Assembly: GCA_012271015.1 (NCBI GenBank)
Contig: JAAXHD010000358.1
Span: 12,903 to 55,300 of the forward strand
DNA from: Candidatus Poribacteria bacterium
Lineage (GTDB): Bacteria; Poribacteria; WGA-4E; WGA-3G
Reading direction: 5' to 3'
Length of the DNA: 42,398 nt
The notes below the pieces were generated by a model that worked only from the letters and a program-made list of their open reading frames with translations, ran no database searches and was not told the DNA's origin. Every line of letters starts with the position of its first letter. Within the stretch, counting starts at the first letter, position 1. The position numbers and the translations under genes were made by a program. This document shows positions 24,193 to 34,567 of the stretch, piece by piece.

Positions 24193-26514
24193 ATGGACAC
24201 TACAATGCAACAACGAGTCATCTTTTTTGTTATCCTATTCTTATTCTCTCATCTTACACTTGAAGGTAGTCTATATACTTTCGCTCAGGTCGAAACTCCC
24301 ACGACGACTCCAAGCGTGATTCCCGCGTTAGACCCAGTCGAAGCCGCACACGACCATTACCACGAACGACGGTATGCGGAAGCGATTAAAGCGTACGAGG
24401 CCTTGATTGAAAATGGTGTTCCCCGACCTGACGGGACTTATATCCCGCTTCGGCAAAGTCAAAAGGACTCGATTCGGTTAATGTTAGGACAAAGTTACGC
24501 CAAAGTCGGTGAGGATCCTGCCGCACAACGAGTCTTCAAAGAAATTGTTGACGAAAATCCTAACGGTTCTTATGCAACACAGGCTGTTCACCGGTTGGGA
24601 AACCTCTACTGGCAACGCTATCAGTTCAGAGAAGCAATCAGACAGTGCAAACAGATTCTCAAGCAACATCCCAATACAACTTCCGCCGCGACAGCCGCCT
24701 ATCTCCTTGGAAAATATCAGCAAGCAGAAGGTAAATCCGAGGAAGCCATGGATAGTTACAAGTACTTTCTTGACAATTTTCCAAGCTCACCTTACCGTGT
24801 GAGTGCGTTCAATAGCCTATCCCAGCTTTACATGACCAACCAACGCTACACAGAAGCCGAAAAACTGATTCAAGAACGCATACACCACTATCCCGATGAT
24901 ATTACCTTGTTGGAACAATTAGCGGAACTCTACCAGCACCAAAACGCTTATCCAAAGGCACTTGAACTCTACCGGAAGGCACTTGAACGAGATCCGAATA
25001 ATACGAATCTCCGTAGGAAATTGGGCACGCTCTATGCCGAAATTGGTAAAACCACACAAGCGGTAGCCGAATGGGAAAAAGTAACCGCAGACGAGGCAAA
25101 TCAAGCCGATCAACAGAAACAACTTGGAGCAATCTATCTCTCCCATAAGATGTATCCAGAAGCAATCGCCGCATATCAGCAAGCCATACGCTTAAGTCCA
25201 AAAGATAGTTACCTCTACACACAATTGGCGGCAGCGTACAAGATCCAAGGACAAATTGAACAAGCCGCCGAGGTCTATATTGCTGCTTTGCAAAAGGTTG
25301 GGCTTACAGGGAATCAACGCGAAACGATCTGGAATGCCATGCAGGAAATCTATGAAGGCGATTACTACAAACCAATCCACGATAAACTCGTCGCTCGGCT
25401 TGAGAAACGACGGGCACAAAATCCACAAAACGCCAACATCGTCATGACCCTAGGAGAACTCTATTTCCATGCAGGAAAAGTTTCCCAAGCACTTGAGACG
25501 TTTACACAACTCCATCGAAACTATCCGACACACACTGATATGGCATTAGAGACATACGCACGAATGTTAGAACGCAATGAGAACCCACAAGCCATAGATT
25601 TCTATAAGGCATTGATAGCAGGCTCGACAGATAGTACACGTATAAGAAACGTCCGCTCTCAACTTGCCGCACTCTACCAAAAAATGGAGCAGTGGAACGA
25701 TGCCATCACGCTTTTAGAAGAGTTGGTTTCCAACCGCGAGGCTTCTGTCAAAAATAGATTACTACTTGGGCAGCTGCAACTGCACGGCATCCACGCGCCG
25801 AAAATCGCTCAGAAAACTTTCCAAGCCCTGCTCACACAACGTTTGGTTACTACCCAATTGGTAGAAGCACAATTAGGATTGGCAGAATGCCATGTCTTAC
25901 TGAAACGCTATACACTTGCGAGAGAAGTCCTCGAACCGATCGCCAACCGTCCCAACCGTTTCCGCGCCGCTGCCCGCAAACTGATTGGTGATTCCTATTT
26001 CTTTTCTGCTGATTTCGACCAGGCAGCCAAAGAATACAACGAAGTCATTCAAATCTCAAAATCCGATCAGCTCACAAACGATGCCCTTGAGCGGATAGTC
26101 CTCATCCAAAATCATGCCGATTACCTCAAAATTCCACTCACGGATTATGCGACTGCTGTGCAATTCTATCTAAATGGAGAGACTGCAGAGGCACTACAAC
26201 AGTGCGAACGGACCCTTGAAACCTATCCACAAGCGACTATCGTTGATACGGTATGGCTTCTCATCGGTGACATCTATCGCGAAGAAGTTAAAGATACTGA
26301 GGCGATCAACGCATACGAACAAGTAGTTGTGCGAGAGAGTCTCAGCGTCCCGAAGGCACTCGTGAACATCGCTGAAATCTACCGACAAAAAGCCGACTAT
26401 GCCAACGCCGCTGCCACCTACACCACGCTTATTACTGACTACCCTGAAAACGTTATCGTCGTTCATGCTCGCCAGCAACTTGATGAAATTATGAAACTTA
26501 TGAATCATCAGTGA
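24193..26514 (+). CDS. Exported tetratricopeptide-repeat protein
   Basis: The protein has 773 residues. A signal peptide lies at about residues 5-31 (hydrophobic IFFVILFLFSHL, then FAQVET), so it is probably secreted to the periplasm. The rest is almost all TPR-type helical hairpins, such as AHDHYHERRYAEAIKAYEAL, YPKALELYRKALERDPNN, YPEAIAAYQQAIRLSPKD and VSQALETFTQLHRNYP. These resemble YbgF/BamD-like and TPR scaffold proteins. It probably acts as a protein-binding scaffold, with no enzymatic motif visible. The ATG at 24193 and one at 24205 both fit the signal; neither has a strong ribosome site. It follows the cyclase-STAND gene closely, so both may belong to one unit. Confidence 0.75.
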   Translation: MDTTMQQRVIFFVILFLFSHLTLEGSLYTFAQVETPTTTPSVIPALDPVEAAHDHYHERRYAEAIKAYEALIENGVPRPDGTYIPLRQSQKDSIRLMLGQSYAKVGEDPAAQRVFKEIVDENPNGSYATQAVHRLGNLYWQRYQFREAIRQCKQILKQHPNTTSAATAAYLLGKYQQAEGKSEEAMDSYKYFLDNFPSSPYRVSAFNSLSQLYMTNQRYTEAEKLIQERIHHYPDDITLLEQLAELYQHQNAYPKALELYRKALERDPNNTNLRRKLGTLYAEIGKTTQAVAEWEKVTADEANQADQQKQLGAIYLSHKMYPEAIAAYQQAIRLSPKDSYLYTQLAAAYKIQGQIEQAAEVYIAALQKVGLTGNQRETIWNAMQEIYEGDYYKPIHDKLVARLEKRRAQNPQNANIVMTLGELYFHAGKVSQALETFTQLHRNYPTHTDMALETYARMLERNENPQAIDFYKALIAGSTDSTRIRNVRSQLAALYQKMEQWNDAITLLEELVSNREASVKNRLLLGQLQLHGIHAPKIAQKTFQALLTQRLVTTQLVEAQLGLAECHVLLKRYTLAREVLEPIANRPNRFRAAARKLIGDSYFFSADFDQAAKEYNEVIQISKSDQLTNDALERIVLIQNHADYLKIPLTDYATAVQFYLNGETAEALQQCERTLETYPQATIVDTVWLLIGDIYREEVKDTEAINAYEQVVVRESLSVPKALVNIAEIYRQKADYANAAATYTTLITDYPENVIVVHARQQLDEIMKLMNHQ

Positions 26515-26610
26515 TCGGAAGAAACCATCGAACATTAATAAAAAGATTTCTGGTGAACTGTACTGCGAGGCAGCCCTCTTGCTGACTGCTGGACTGATCG
26601 CTGGCAGCTA

Positions 26611-26640
26611 TTGCAATATAGCACCGACTTGTGTTAAAAT
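26611..26640 (+). promoter_or_regulatory. Candidate promoter of acnA
   Basis: TTGCAA (26611-26616) and TAAAAT (26635-26640) are separated by 18 bases. AAGGAG (26660-26665) lies 7 bases before the acnA ATG. The promoter match is modest. Confidence 0.4.
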
Positions 26641-26672
26641 TATAAGAAACAATAATATAAAGGAGTTAGCAG

Positions 26673-29345
26673 ATGACCTATCCTGCTCACAATTTATTTA
26701 ATACACACCGAACCCTTGAAAGCGATGGGTTTGCGTGCACCTATTATTCGCTTCCTGCCTTAGATGAAGCGGGTATCGGATCGATAACTCCCTTGCCCCT
26801 CAGTCTCCGTATTTTACTCGAATCATTACTGCGAAATTACGATGGACACCAAATTACAGAAGAGGATATTGTAAATTTGGCAAATTGGGACGCGCAATCT
26901 CCAAAAGCCTTGGAGATCCCCTTCAAACCGGCACGCGTGGTCGCACAAGATTTTACAGGTGTGCCGCTCGTTGTTGATATTGCCGCGATGCGGTCCGCGG
27001 TGGCAGAACTTGGCGGGGACGCTGGTATGATAGAACCCCTTGTCCCTGTTGATTTAGTCATCGATCACTCCATCCAAGTTGACGCTTACGGCTCAGAGAA
27101 CGCATTTCAATTTAACACCCAACGGGAATTTGAGCGTAACAAGGAACGTTATGAGTTCCTCAAATGGGGACAACAGGCGTTTGAAAAATTCAATATCATC
27201 CCACCCTCTATCGGCATTGTACATCAGGTGAATCTGGAATATCTCGCCAAAGTCGTTATGACAGAAGATTCTGTTGCTTATCCAGATACCGTCGTCGGTA
27301 CCGACTCACATACCACAATGATTAACGGCTTAGGTATCGTCGGATGGGGCGTAGGCGGTATAGAAGCGGAAGCCGCAATGTTAGGGCAACCCGTTTATAT
27401 ATTGACCCCTGAAGTACTCGGCGTTCACTTGAGAGGTGAACTTCGTGAGGGTGTGACCGCAACAGACTTGGTTCTGACTGTGACGCAACGCCTCAGAGCC
27501 GCAGCAGTCGTTGGCAAGTTTGTGGAATTCTTTGGCGCAGGTGTAGAAGCACTCTCTTTACCAGATCGAGCGACGCTCTCTAATATGTGTCCAGAATACG
27601 GTGCAACTATCGGATTCTTCCCACCCGATGCGGAGACGATGCGATACCTCCGTCTCACAGGGCGCGACGAAACACACGTTGACATGGTAGAGGCTTATCT
27701 CAAAGCCCAAGGTATCTTCGGTATCCCACGCCTTGGAGATGTCACCTACTCCGATGTTCTTGAAATCGATCTCGCCGATATTGAACCGAGTATCGCCGGT
27801 CCGAAACGACCACAAGATCGGATCGCTTTGTCGGATGTCAAAAATACCTTTACTGAACTCCTCGCACGCCCCGTAGCTAAAGATGGATTTGGTGTAACAG
27901 AAGGCATAGACGATAGCGACGGCATAACCCACGGATCGGTTGTTATCTCGGCAATCACCAGTTGCACAAATACAAGTAACCCTTCCGTGATGATCGGCGC
28001 CGGATTACTCGCTAAAAAGGCTGTTGAAAAAGGGTTACGTGTCCCCGATTACGTTAAGACCAGTTTAGCTCCCGGTTCGCGTGTCGTCACTGAATATCTA
28101 CAGAATACCGGTCTATTGCCCTATTTAGAAGATCTCGGCTATAACGTCGTAGGTTATGGATGCACAACCTGTATCGGCAATAGTGGACCGCTTAACGACG
28201 TAGTTCAAGAAGCAATCGACGCAGGAAATCTCGTTACAGCAAGTGTTCTCAGTGGAAATAGAAACTTTGAGGCACGTGTGCATCCGGAGATAAAAGCTAA
28301 TTTCCTTATGTCCCCACCACTCGTCGTCGCTTATGGTGTCGCAGGACGGATCGATATTGATTTCACTACGGAACCTCTTGGGCACACCGACGCGGGGGAG
28401 GCTGTCTACCTAAAGGACATTTGGCCCACCCGCCAAGAGATCGCAGAGATGATCGCTACCGCAGTCGATCGACGGACATTCCGAGAGATGTATGAATCAA
28501 TCGGTAATCAAGCACCGGAATGGGAAGAACTCGCAGGCACGACGGGAGTCCTTTATCCGTGGAACGAGAGAAGCACCTATGTCCAGCACCCTCCGTTCTT
28601 TGAAGGATTTGCCCGCGAACCTGTGCCTATCTCAGATATTGTGGATGCCCGTATTCTCGGTATCTTTGGAGATTCTGTCACCACCGACCATATATCCCCG
28701 GCAGGTGCGATTGCAGCCGCAAGCCCCGCAGGAGAGTATCTCCAAGAACACGGTGTAGAGACGCAAGATTTCAATACCTACGGATCCAGACGTGGTAACG
28801 ACCGTGTGATGAGCCGTGGCACGTTTGCCAATCGGCGTGTTCGTAACCTGATGACTCCCGATATAGAAGGCGGATGGACACTTCAGTATCCTGCAGGCAC
28901 ACAAACGACTATCTACGAAGCGGCACTCGACTACAGCGAAAACGAGGTTCCAACCGTTATTTTCGCTGGACAAGACTACGGTATGGGAAGTTCTCGCGAC
29001 TGGGCAGCAAAGGGACCCAAACTCTTGGGGGTCAAAGCCGTTGTTGTAGAGAGTTTCGAGCGCATCCACCGGAGTAATCTCATTGGGATGGGAGTCTTAC
29101 CCCTGCAGTTTAAGCCCGGAGAAAACGTTCAAACGCTCAACCTTGACGGAAGCGAGATTATCAGCATCACAGGTTTCGCCGAAAACCTCCAGCCGGGACA
29201 GATGGCAACGATGAACATCGTCCGCGCAAACGGTGAGACACAAACAACTGAACTGCTCATCAGAATTGACTCTCCTGTAGAAGTGGAATACTACAAACAC
29301 GGTGGGATTCTGGATTACGTCATACGGAATTTCCTGTCTGTCTAA
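26673..29345 (+). CDS. acnA: Aconitate hydratase (AcnA/IRP1 type)
   Basis: The protein has 890 residues, the usual length of the AcnA/IRP family. It interconverts citrate and isocitrate in the tricarboxylic acid cycle, in the cytoplasm. The [4Fe-4S] ligands are C431 (SCTN) and C497 and C500 (GCTTCIGN), the three cysteines of the family. Substrate-site motifs include [22 protein letters not shown] and, in the C-terminal swivel domain, [10 protein letters not shown] and [15 protein letters not shown]. Domain order 1-2-3 then 4 matches AcnA rather than AcnB. A strong AAGGAG lies 7 bases before the ATG. No other cycle genes adjoin it, and a palindromic repeat follows the stop codon. Confidence 0.96.
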   Translation: MTYPAHNLFNTHRTLESDGFACTYYSLPALDEAGIGSITPLPLSLRILLESLLRNYDGHQITEEDIVNLANWDAQSPKALEIPFKPARVVAQDFTGVPLVVDIAAMRSAVAELGGDAGMIEPLVPVDLVIDHSIQVDAYGSENAFQFNTQREFERNKERYEFLKWGQQAFEKFNIIPPSIGIVHQVNLEYLAKVVMTEDSVAYPDTVVGTDSHTTMINGLGIVGWGVGGIEAEAAMLGQPVYILTPEVLGVHLRGELREGVTATDLVLTVTQRLRAAAVVGKFVEFFGAGVEALSLPDRATLSNMCPEYGATIGFFPPDAETMRYLRLTGRDETHVDMVEAYLKAQGIFGIPRLGDVTYSDVLEIDLADIEPSIAGPKRPQDRIALSDVKNTFTELLARPVAKDGFGVTEGIDDSDGITHGSVVISAITSCTNTSNPSVMIGAGLLAKKAVEKGLRVPDYVKTSLAPGSRVVTEYLQNTGLLPYLEDLGYNVVGYGCTTCIGNSGPLNDVVQEAIDAGNLVTASVLSGNRNFEARVHPEIKANFLMSPPLVVAYGVAGRIDIDFTTEPLGHTDAGEAVYLKDIWPTRQEIAEMIATAVDRRTFREMYESIGNQAPEWEELAGTTGVLYPWNERSTYVQHPPFFEGFAREPVPISDIVDARILGIFGDSVTTDHISPAGAIAAASPAGEYLQEHGVETQDFNTYGSRRGNDRVMSRGTFANRRVRNLMTPDIEGGWTLQYPAGTQTTIYEAALDYSENEVPTVIFAGQDYGMGSSRDWAAKGPKLLGVKAVVVESFERIHRSNLIGMGVLPLQFKPGENVQTLNLDGSEIISITGFAENLQPGQMATMNIVRANGETQTTELLIRIDSPVEVEYYKHGGILDYVIRNFLSV

Positions 29346-29364
29346 TTGATCTTCCCAACTATGG

Positions 29365-29390
29365 TAGGTGCGGTTTCCCAATCGCACCTA
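29365..29390. repeat. GGTGCGGTT-type palindromic repeat, copy 1
   Basis: TAGGTGCG (29365-29372) and CGCACCTA (29383-29390) are an 8-bp inverted repeat with partial pairing further inside, located 20 bases after acnA. There is no T run. It shares its flanks (CACCTA-CCA-CAGT) with copy 2 at 29969. Confidence 0.55.
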
Positions 29391-29437
29391 ACCACCAGTC
29401 ACCACGCTCCAGAATTATAGCACTGAAATAAGGAAGA

Positions 29438-29863
29438 ATGCCGCCTGCAACAAAACACACAACAAAACACATAGTCCTAATTATTTTCATCCTCTCCCTC
29501 TTCATCACCCTCGGTTGCGGAACCGATTCGGAATATAAGAACCCATGTCCCGGATCTTGGATTTCACGATGCAGTGGTAACACTGAGATTTTGATAATCG
29601 GACCCTATAGAACAGAGTGTCCAAGTTTCTCTGGATCAGATTGCTATCTTGAATTCAACAAGGAAAGCCAGAGATGGTTCTTTTTCTATGATCGGATACG
29701 AGGGTTCGACTTTGAGCCTGGGTTCATCTGGACGCTGAAAGTCAGTCTTCATGAGTACAGCGGAGACATTCAAGATGTGGGAAAGTATGAGTATCGACTC
29801 ATAGAGGTGTTGAGCAAGGAAAAAGCATCAGTAGATGAGAGACCACCGCGGATTCCGAATTGA
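29438..29863 (+). CDS. DUF4377-like lipoprotein
   Basis: The protein has 141 residues. The N-terminal hydrophobic segment ends in ITLGC27, a near-lipobox (threonine at -3), so lipid attachment is likely but not certain. The mature part has cysteine pairs (CPGSWISRC, CPSFSGSDC) and the pattern W-F-F-F-Y-D-R-I-R-G-F-D-F-E-P-G-F followed by YEYRLIEVLSKEK. This fits DUF4377, a small beta-rich envelope domain of unknown function. It is likely an envelope protein. It lies between two palindromic repeats downstream of acnA. The start is the first ATG before the signal, and the ribosome site is weak (AAGGAAG). Confidence 0.6.
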   Translation: MPPATKHTTKHIVLIIFILSLFITLGCGTDSEYKNPCPGSWISRCSGNTEILIIGPYRTECPSFSGSDCYLEFNKESQRWFFFYDRIRGFDFEPGFIWTLKVSLHEYSGDIQDVGKYEYRLIEVLSKEKASVDERPPRIPN

Positions 29864-29911
29864 AGTCAGGTGTGTGAATCGCAAGCGTGGGGAAATTGAG
29901 GAAATACCCTA

Positions 29912-29947
29912 TCAAAAACCCCAAGCAAAAATACTCGCTCCTACAAA
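29912..29947 (-). repeat. TGTAGGAG dispersed repeat, minus-strand copy
   Basis: Read on the minus strand, this is TTTGTAGGAGCGAGTATTTT followed by a GCTTGGG segment. It matches 40050-40085 at about 30 of 35 positions, in opposite orientation and 10 kb away. Confidence 0.6.
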
Positions 29948-29968
29948 GAGGGTTGCTTTAGAGGAGGC

Positions 29969-29989
29969 GGTGCGGTTAGAAACCGCACC
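29969..29989. repeat. GGTGCGGTT-type palindromic repeat, copy 2
   Basis: GGTGCGGTT (29969-29977) and AACCGCACC (29981-29989) are a perfect 9-bp stem with a 3-base loop. It lies 20 bases before the end of the aldo/keto reductase gene. It may act as a hairpin at the 3' end, but there is no T run, and the CACCTACCAGT flank resembles copy 1. Confidence 0.55.
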
Positions 29990-30009
29990 TACCAGTGGAA
30001 CGAGTTTGA

Positions 30010-30831
30010 CTACCGTCCATGAACCACACGTAAATCTAATCGGGCATCGACATTGTCGGAGACCGCGTTTGTCCAATTCACATCGTCAAGACTCTGCAGG
30101 CTCATTAGGGCGACGTTCACCAGCGGGTTAGAAATAGAATAGTTGAGTAAAAAACTGTCTACATCAACATTCGCCATCTCATTGGGGAAGCAGTGCTTCA
30201 TGAGATTCTGGAACGCATTACTGGTGGTAGAGCGCATCAGTACAATTCCCATCTCTTGTGCGACTGCATCTGGGATGACACCCCGTCTGCCAAACGCATC
30301 GCAAGTGCTCTGATACATTAGGTTGTAATGGATTTGCATCATGTCAAACTCACCCGTGGCAATCAGTTGCTCAGTGCCACCGGAGGGACCGTCTGCTGAA
30401 AATCCGATAAATCGGACCTTTCCTTCTTCCTTGAGTTTGAGATACGCTGCCAACCCACCACCATTCAGAATTAGTTCTGTATCATCGGCGTAGAACCATC
30501 CACCATGGAATTGCAGGACATCAATATAATCGGTACCGAGTCGTTGAAGACTACCCTCTACATCAGTAGCGATGCCCTCTGGATCGTAGGCTTCCGTCTT
30601 AGTAGCGACGATACACGATTCCCGCCGTCCAGCAATCGCCTTACCGATAATTGTTTCGCTGTAGCCACCCCCATAATCGGGAGCAGTATCGAGATAGTTG
30701 AGTCCAGAGTCCATAGCGTAATGGAGCATGTTGACGAGTGATGTTTCATCGTGTTCCGGGCGGACCCTACCACCGCCATACCCGATCTCTGATACGCTAA
30801 GTCCTGTTTTACCGAGTGTACGATATTGCAT
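30010..30831 (-). CDS. Aldo/keto reductase
   Basis: The protein has 273 residues. The complete catalytic tetrad of the family is present: D48 (LDTAPDYG), Y53, K78 (VATKTE) and H109 (LQFHGG). The enzyme is an NADPH-dependent carbonyl reductase in the cytoplasm, with unknown substrate. RSTT (about 198-201) lies near the cofactor region. At 273 residues it is shorter than most aldo/keto reductases (about 310-340), because the C-terminal part is reduced. The ATG is preceded by GAAGGA at about 13 bases. dnaE is 75 bases upstream on the same strand, so cotranscription is possible. Confidence 0.88.
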   Translation of the reverse strand: MQYRTLGKTGLSVSEIGYGGGRVRPEHDETSLVNMLHYAMDSGLNYLDTAPDYGGGYSETIIGKAIAGRRESCIVATKTEAYDPEGIATDVEGSLQRLGTDYIDVLQFHGGWFYADDTELILNGGGLAAYLKLKEEGKVRFIGFSADGPSGGTEQLIATGEFDMMQIHYNLMYQSTCDAFGRRGVIPDAVAQEMGIVLMRSTTSNAFQNLMKHCFPNEMANVDVDSFLLNYSISNPLVNVALMSLQSLDDVNWTNAVSDNVDARLDLRVVHGR

Positions 30832-30906
30832 ATTTTTAACTTTTCCTTCGGGAGAACAACTTGAATTTGAGTCTTTGGAGCGTTGACAAAGCCTGGCTGA
30901 CGGAAA

Positions 30907-33900
30907 TTACACAAAATCCATTTGTGAGGTGCGGCTCTTATTCCCGCGTATCGTGCGGTTGCTCGGCTTGACGCAATTTTCCCCAAATAACCCCTCAACC
31001 TGTTCAATAACCTGCGGTTCATTTGCCACACTATACTTTTGCGCACACCGTGCGATAACTTCACCGTAACGAGGACTCATGAGACGCAGAATCAGATCCA
31101 AATCCCCTTTGTTAGCACGAGCAATTTCTTGAAGCCTTTCCAATTTCTCGACATTCCCAATATCAGACTCTGAAATCGTTACTTCAAGAGCAGATGTCTG
31201 TTGCTCACTAACAGACTCAATATCTATTACCCGATCTGCCTGTATCTGGCGTTCTTCCCTCTCGGTATCGCCATTTTCAGATCTCCGATTCCTATTGTTC
31301 TGATTAACACTGACTTTCCCACGAATCCAAACGACCCTACCTTCAACGATGTCTCCCGCTTTTTTGTATGCCTCTGGGAAAATAACAACCTCTATCGCGC
31401 CTTCCAAATCCTCTAATCCGATCACCGCCATGGGATCCCCTTTTCTGGTGGTGATATTTTTAACATCCGTTACCATTCCCGCCACATCAACTTCGGAATC
31501 AATACGATGTTGAACGAGGGTTTGGGTACTGGCACTCGTGTAATTTTCAATGATATCGCTATATTCTTCAAGCGGGTGTCCGGAAACATAGAAACCGAGT
31601 TGTTCCTTTTCACGCATAAGCCGTTCCAACGGATCATACTTTGGAGCATCAGTAAGCGTTACAGTCGTTGTTGGCATTTCCTGTCCATCGCCAAAGAGAC
31701 TCATCTGTCCGCGCTCCCGTTCTGCTTGTGCGTTTTGCGCCACTCTCATAATATTGTCTAAGTTGACGATATGTTGTGCCCGGTGTCCCCGAAGAGAATC
31801 AAATGCGCCGCTCAGAATCAAACTTTCAACAGCACGTTTATTAACCTGTTTCATATCCACGCGTTCACAGAAATCCTCCAACGATGTAAATGAACCGCCT
31901 TGTTCTCTCGCTTCCACGATGGCATCTATCGCGTTATCGCCAACACCTTTGACTGCAACAAGTCCGAAGCAAATATCGTTGCTATCCACCGTGAATTCTC
32001 TTCTACTACTGTTGACATCCGGCGGTAAAAGATTGATTTCCATTTCCAGAAATTCAGCAAGTTTCTTACATTCGGTGCGGTATCGAGTAACCTTCGACGA
32101 ATCGCCTGCCTCTCCAGTCATCATCGCCGCCATGAATTCGTGTGGATAGTGCGTTTTCAGATACGCCATGCGATATGATAACATCGAATACGCAACGGTA
32201 TGCGATTTGTTAAAGGCGTAACGTGCGAAGGGTTCGATCAGGTCAAATATCCGTTCCGCCTCTTTTTTACCGATGCCGTTTTCCGATGCCCCTTCAATAA
32301 ATTTATCACGTTGTGCTTCGAGCAGCGCCATGTCCTTCTTTCCCATAGCGGAACGGAGTATGTCTGCTTCACCGAGCGTAAACCCCGCCATATCACGAGC
32401 GATTTGCATCACCTGTTCTTGGTAGACACACACACCGTAGGTGTCTTTGAGAGCATCCTTAAGCGACGCGTGAATATGTTCGACAGGTTTGAGTTTATTC
32501 TTTCGGTCAATGAACTGTTGCATCATGCCGCTTTCCAATGGACCCGGGCGATAGAGAGCAGGAATCGCCGAGAACTGCTCAAAGTTATCGGGTTTAAGTT
32601 GCGTGACAACGCGATACATACCCGGGGAGGCTTCCAATTGGAACAAGCCGTTAATCAGCCCTCTACTGAGCAGAGCATACGTTTTTTCATCATCGAAAGG
32701 TATCTCTTCCAACTCAATCTCTTTACCGTGGTTCGCCCTAATCATCTGCAGGCAGTCGTATGTCTCAGTAAGGCTTCGCAGACCAAGAGAATCGAATTTA
32801 ACGATACCGACATCCTCAACCGTTTTCCCTTCAAACTGCGTCGCGACTTGGTCATGTCTATCTTTGAATAGCGGGGCAAAGTTCGTCAACGGACCGTTTG
32901 AGACGACAATCGCGGAGGCATGGCAAGAGACGTGCCGTTTCATCCCTTCGACGGATTTGCTGAGATCCATCAACTCCCGATATTGAGAACTATCAGCGAG
33001 TTTCTGAAAGTCAGGCACTTGCTCCAAAACTTCATCAAGCGTTATGCCAGGGGTGGATGGAATCAGTTCTGTCAACCTTTCAACATCTTCGAGAGGCACT
33101 TCAAGCGCGCGTCCAACATCCTTTATGGCGGCTTTTGCTCCCAAGGTCGCAAATGTGGCGACTTTACCGACAGAATCCTCACCATATTTATTTCTTAGGT
33201 AATTAATAACATGCTCACGAGCACGGTCAGCGAAGTCAATATCGATATCCGGCGGACTAATACGTTCAAGATTTAGAAACCGCTCAAAAAGGCAGTCGTA
33301 ATCCATCGGATTGAAAGTAATCACATCAAGGGCGTAAAGTACGAGGCTACTCGCGGCAGAGCCGCGTGCAGAGAGTGGATACCCCTGTTTGTGGGCGTAT
33401 TTAACGTAATCCCATACGATGAGGAAATAACCCGAGTAGTCAGTCTTGCTAATAATATCCAGTTCGTAATCGAGTCTTTGTCGAATAGGTTCGGAGAGTT
33501 CACCGCGATATTTTTCCTTCAAGCCTTGATAGCAGAGTTCTTTGAGGTAACTGTCATTTGTGTGGCCTTCGGGCACCTCGTATTCCGGCATCACGTTTTT
33601 GCCATATTCGAGTTCAAGATTGCACCGATTCGCAATCTCAAGCGTGTTGATGATGGCTTCCGGCGGATAATCCTTAAGTGCCTCCCGCATTTCGTCAACA
33701 CTTTTAAAGTAGAAATGGTTATCGAACCGGAGACGGTTCTGCTCTTTGACAGTCTTTTTCGTCTGTATACACAGGAGCACATCGTGCATCTCGTGGTCAG
33801 ATTTACGGAGGTAGTGGCAATCGTTTGTACCGACAAGTGGAAGATTGAACTCTTTCGCCAACTGGACCATCACTGGGTATGCTTCGAGTTCCTTGTCTAT

Positions 33901-34437
33901 ATAGTGATTCTGCACCTCAACGTAGAGGTTCCGTTTCCCCATTATATCCATCAGCGTCTTGAAGTTTTGGATACCTTCTTCTCGCCGATTTGAACAGATG
34001 AGCTGCGGCACCTGTCCTTGAATGCATCCTGTTAATGCAATAATTCCATCATGGTATTCACGCAAGATTTCCATGTCGATGCGGGGTCTGCTGTAGAATC
34101 CCTCTGTATATCCAAGCGATATTAATTTTAGGAGATTCTGGTAACCGGTTGCATCCTCTGCGAGCAGTGTAAGGTGGTAGGGACCGCCCTGTCCCTTCCC
34201 GCGTTCATGCCGACTACCGGGTGCAACATACACCTCGCACCCAACAATTGGATTGACCCCCGCTTTTGTCGCTTTACTATATAATTCCCATGCTCCGAAC
34301 ATGTTGCCGTGATCGGTAAGTGCAACAGCAGGCGCGCCATTCTCGACTGCCCAATTGACCATATCCTCAATGCGACACGCGCCATCCAACATGCTATACT
34401 CGCTATGGTTATGTAAATGAACAAATTCAGTTGCCAT
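30907..34437 (-). CDS. dnaE: DNA polymerase III alpha subunit (DnaE)
   Basis: The protein has 1176 residues, normal for DnaE1. It is the replicative DNA polymerase of the replisome. The N-terminal PHP domain (about 5-280) keeps all nine metal-ligand positions: H9, H11, D18, H43, E68, H88, C138, D206 and H208. This suggests PHP-type 3'-5' proofreading. The polymerase site has D399 and D401 (PPDIDIDF) and D549 (VKFDSLGL). ARGSAASSL and FNKSHTVAYSM mark palm and fingers. A tandem helix-hairpin-helix lies at about 815-850 (VAVKGVGDNAIDAIVEA), then an OB fold at about 985-1075 (VAGMVTDVKNITTRKG). No intein is present. GGAGG lies 4 bases before the ATG. An aldo/keto reductase gene follows. Confidence 0.96.
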   Translation of the reverse strand: MATEFVHLHNHSEYSMLDGACRIEDMVNWAVENGAPAVALTDHGNMFGAWELYSKATKAGVNPIVGCEVYVAPGSRHERGKGQGGPYHLTLLAEDATGYQNLLKLISLGYTEGFYSRPRIDMEILREYHDGIIALTGCIQGQVPQLICSNRREEGIQNFKTLMDIMGKRNLYVEVQNHYIDKELEAYPVMVQLAKEFNLPLVGTNDCHYLRKSDHEMHDVLLCIQTKKTVKEQNRLRFDNHFYFKSVDEMREALKDYPPEAIINTLEIANRCNLELEYGKNVMPEYEVPEGHTNDSYLKELCYQGLKEKYRGELSEPIRQRLDYELDIISKTDYSGYFLIVWDYVKYAHKQGYPLSARGSAASSLVLYALDVITFNPMDYDCLFERFLNLERISPPDIDIDFADRAREHVINYLRNKYGEDSVGKVATFATLGAKAAIKDVGRALEVPLEDVERLTELIPSTPGITLDEVLEQVPDFQKLADSSQYRELMDLSKSVEGMKRHVSCHASAIVVSNGPLTNFAPLFKDRHDQVATQFEGKTVEDVGIVKFDSLGLRSLTETYDCLQMIRANHGKEIELEEIPFDDEKTYALLSRGLINGLFQLEASPGMYRVVTQLKPDNFEQFSAIPALYRPGPLESGMMQQFIDRKNKLKPVEHIHASLKDALKDTYGVCVYQEQVMQIARDMAGFTLGEADILRSAMGKKDMALLEAQRDKFIEGASENGIGKKEAERIFDLIEPFARYAFNKSHTVAYSMLSYRMAYLKTHYPHEFMAAMMTGEAGDSSKVTRYRTECKKLAEFLEMEINLLPPDVNSSRREFTVDSNDICFGLVAVKGVGDNAIDAIVEAREQGGSFTSLEDFCERVDMKQVNKRAVESLILSGAFDSLRGHRAQHIVNLDNIMRVAQNAQAERERGQMSLFGDGQEMPTTTVTLTDAPKYDPLERLMREKEQLGFYVSGHPLEEYSDIIENYTSASTQTLVQHRIDSEVDVAGMVTDVKNITTRKGDPMAVIGLEDLEGAIEVVIFPEAYKKAGDIVEGRVVWIRGKVSVNQNNRNRRSENGDTEREERQIQADRVIDIESVSEQQTSALEVTISESDIGNVEKLERLQEIARANKGDLDLILRLMSPRYGEVIARCAQKYSVANEPQVIEQVEGLFGENCVKPSNRTIRGNKSRTSQMDFV

Positions 34438-34567
34438 GTTGCCTCCAATATTTAATATTTAATGAGTTCAATTGTTGAATGTATTAAGAACTATGAAATC
34501 AATTTTATAATACCAAAAACAGCCCAAAATTTCCATAGTAAATTTTCCGAACCCTTTCCCTTTTTTG

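Noticed and set aside
29365..29390. Terminator for acnA
   Set aside because: The palindrome has no T run and is shared with a second copy, so it is better treated as a repeat.
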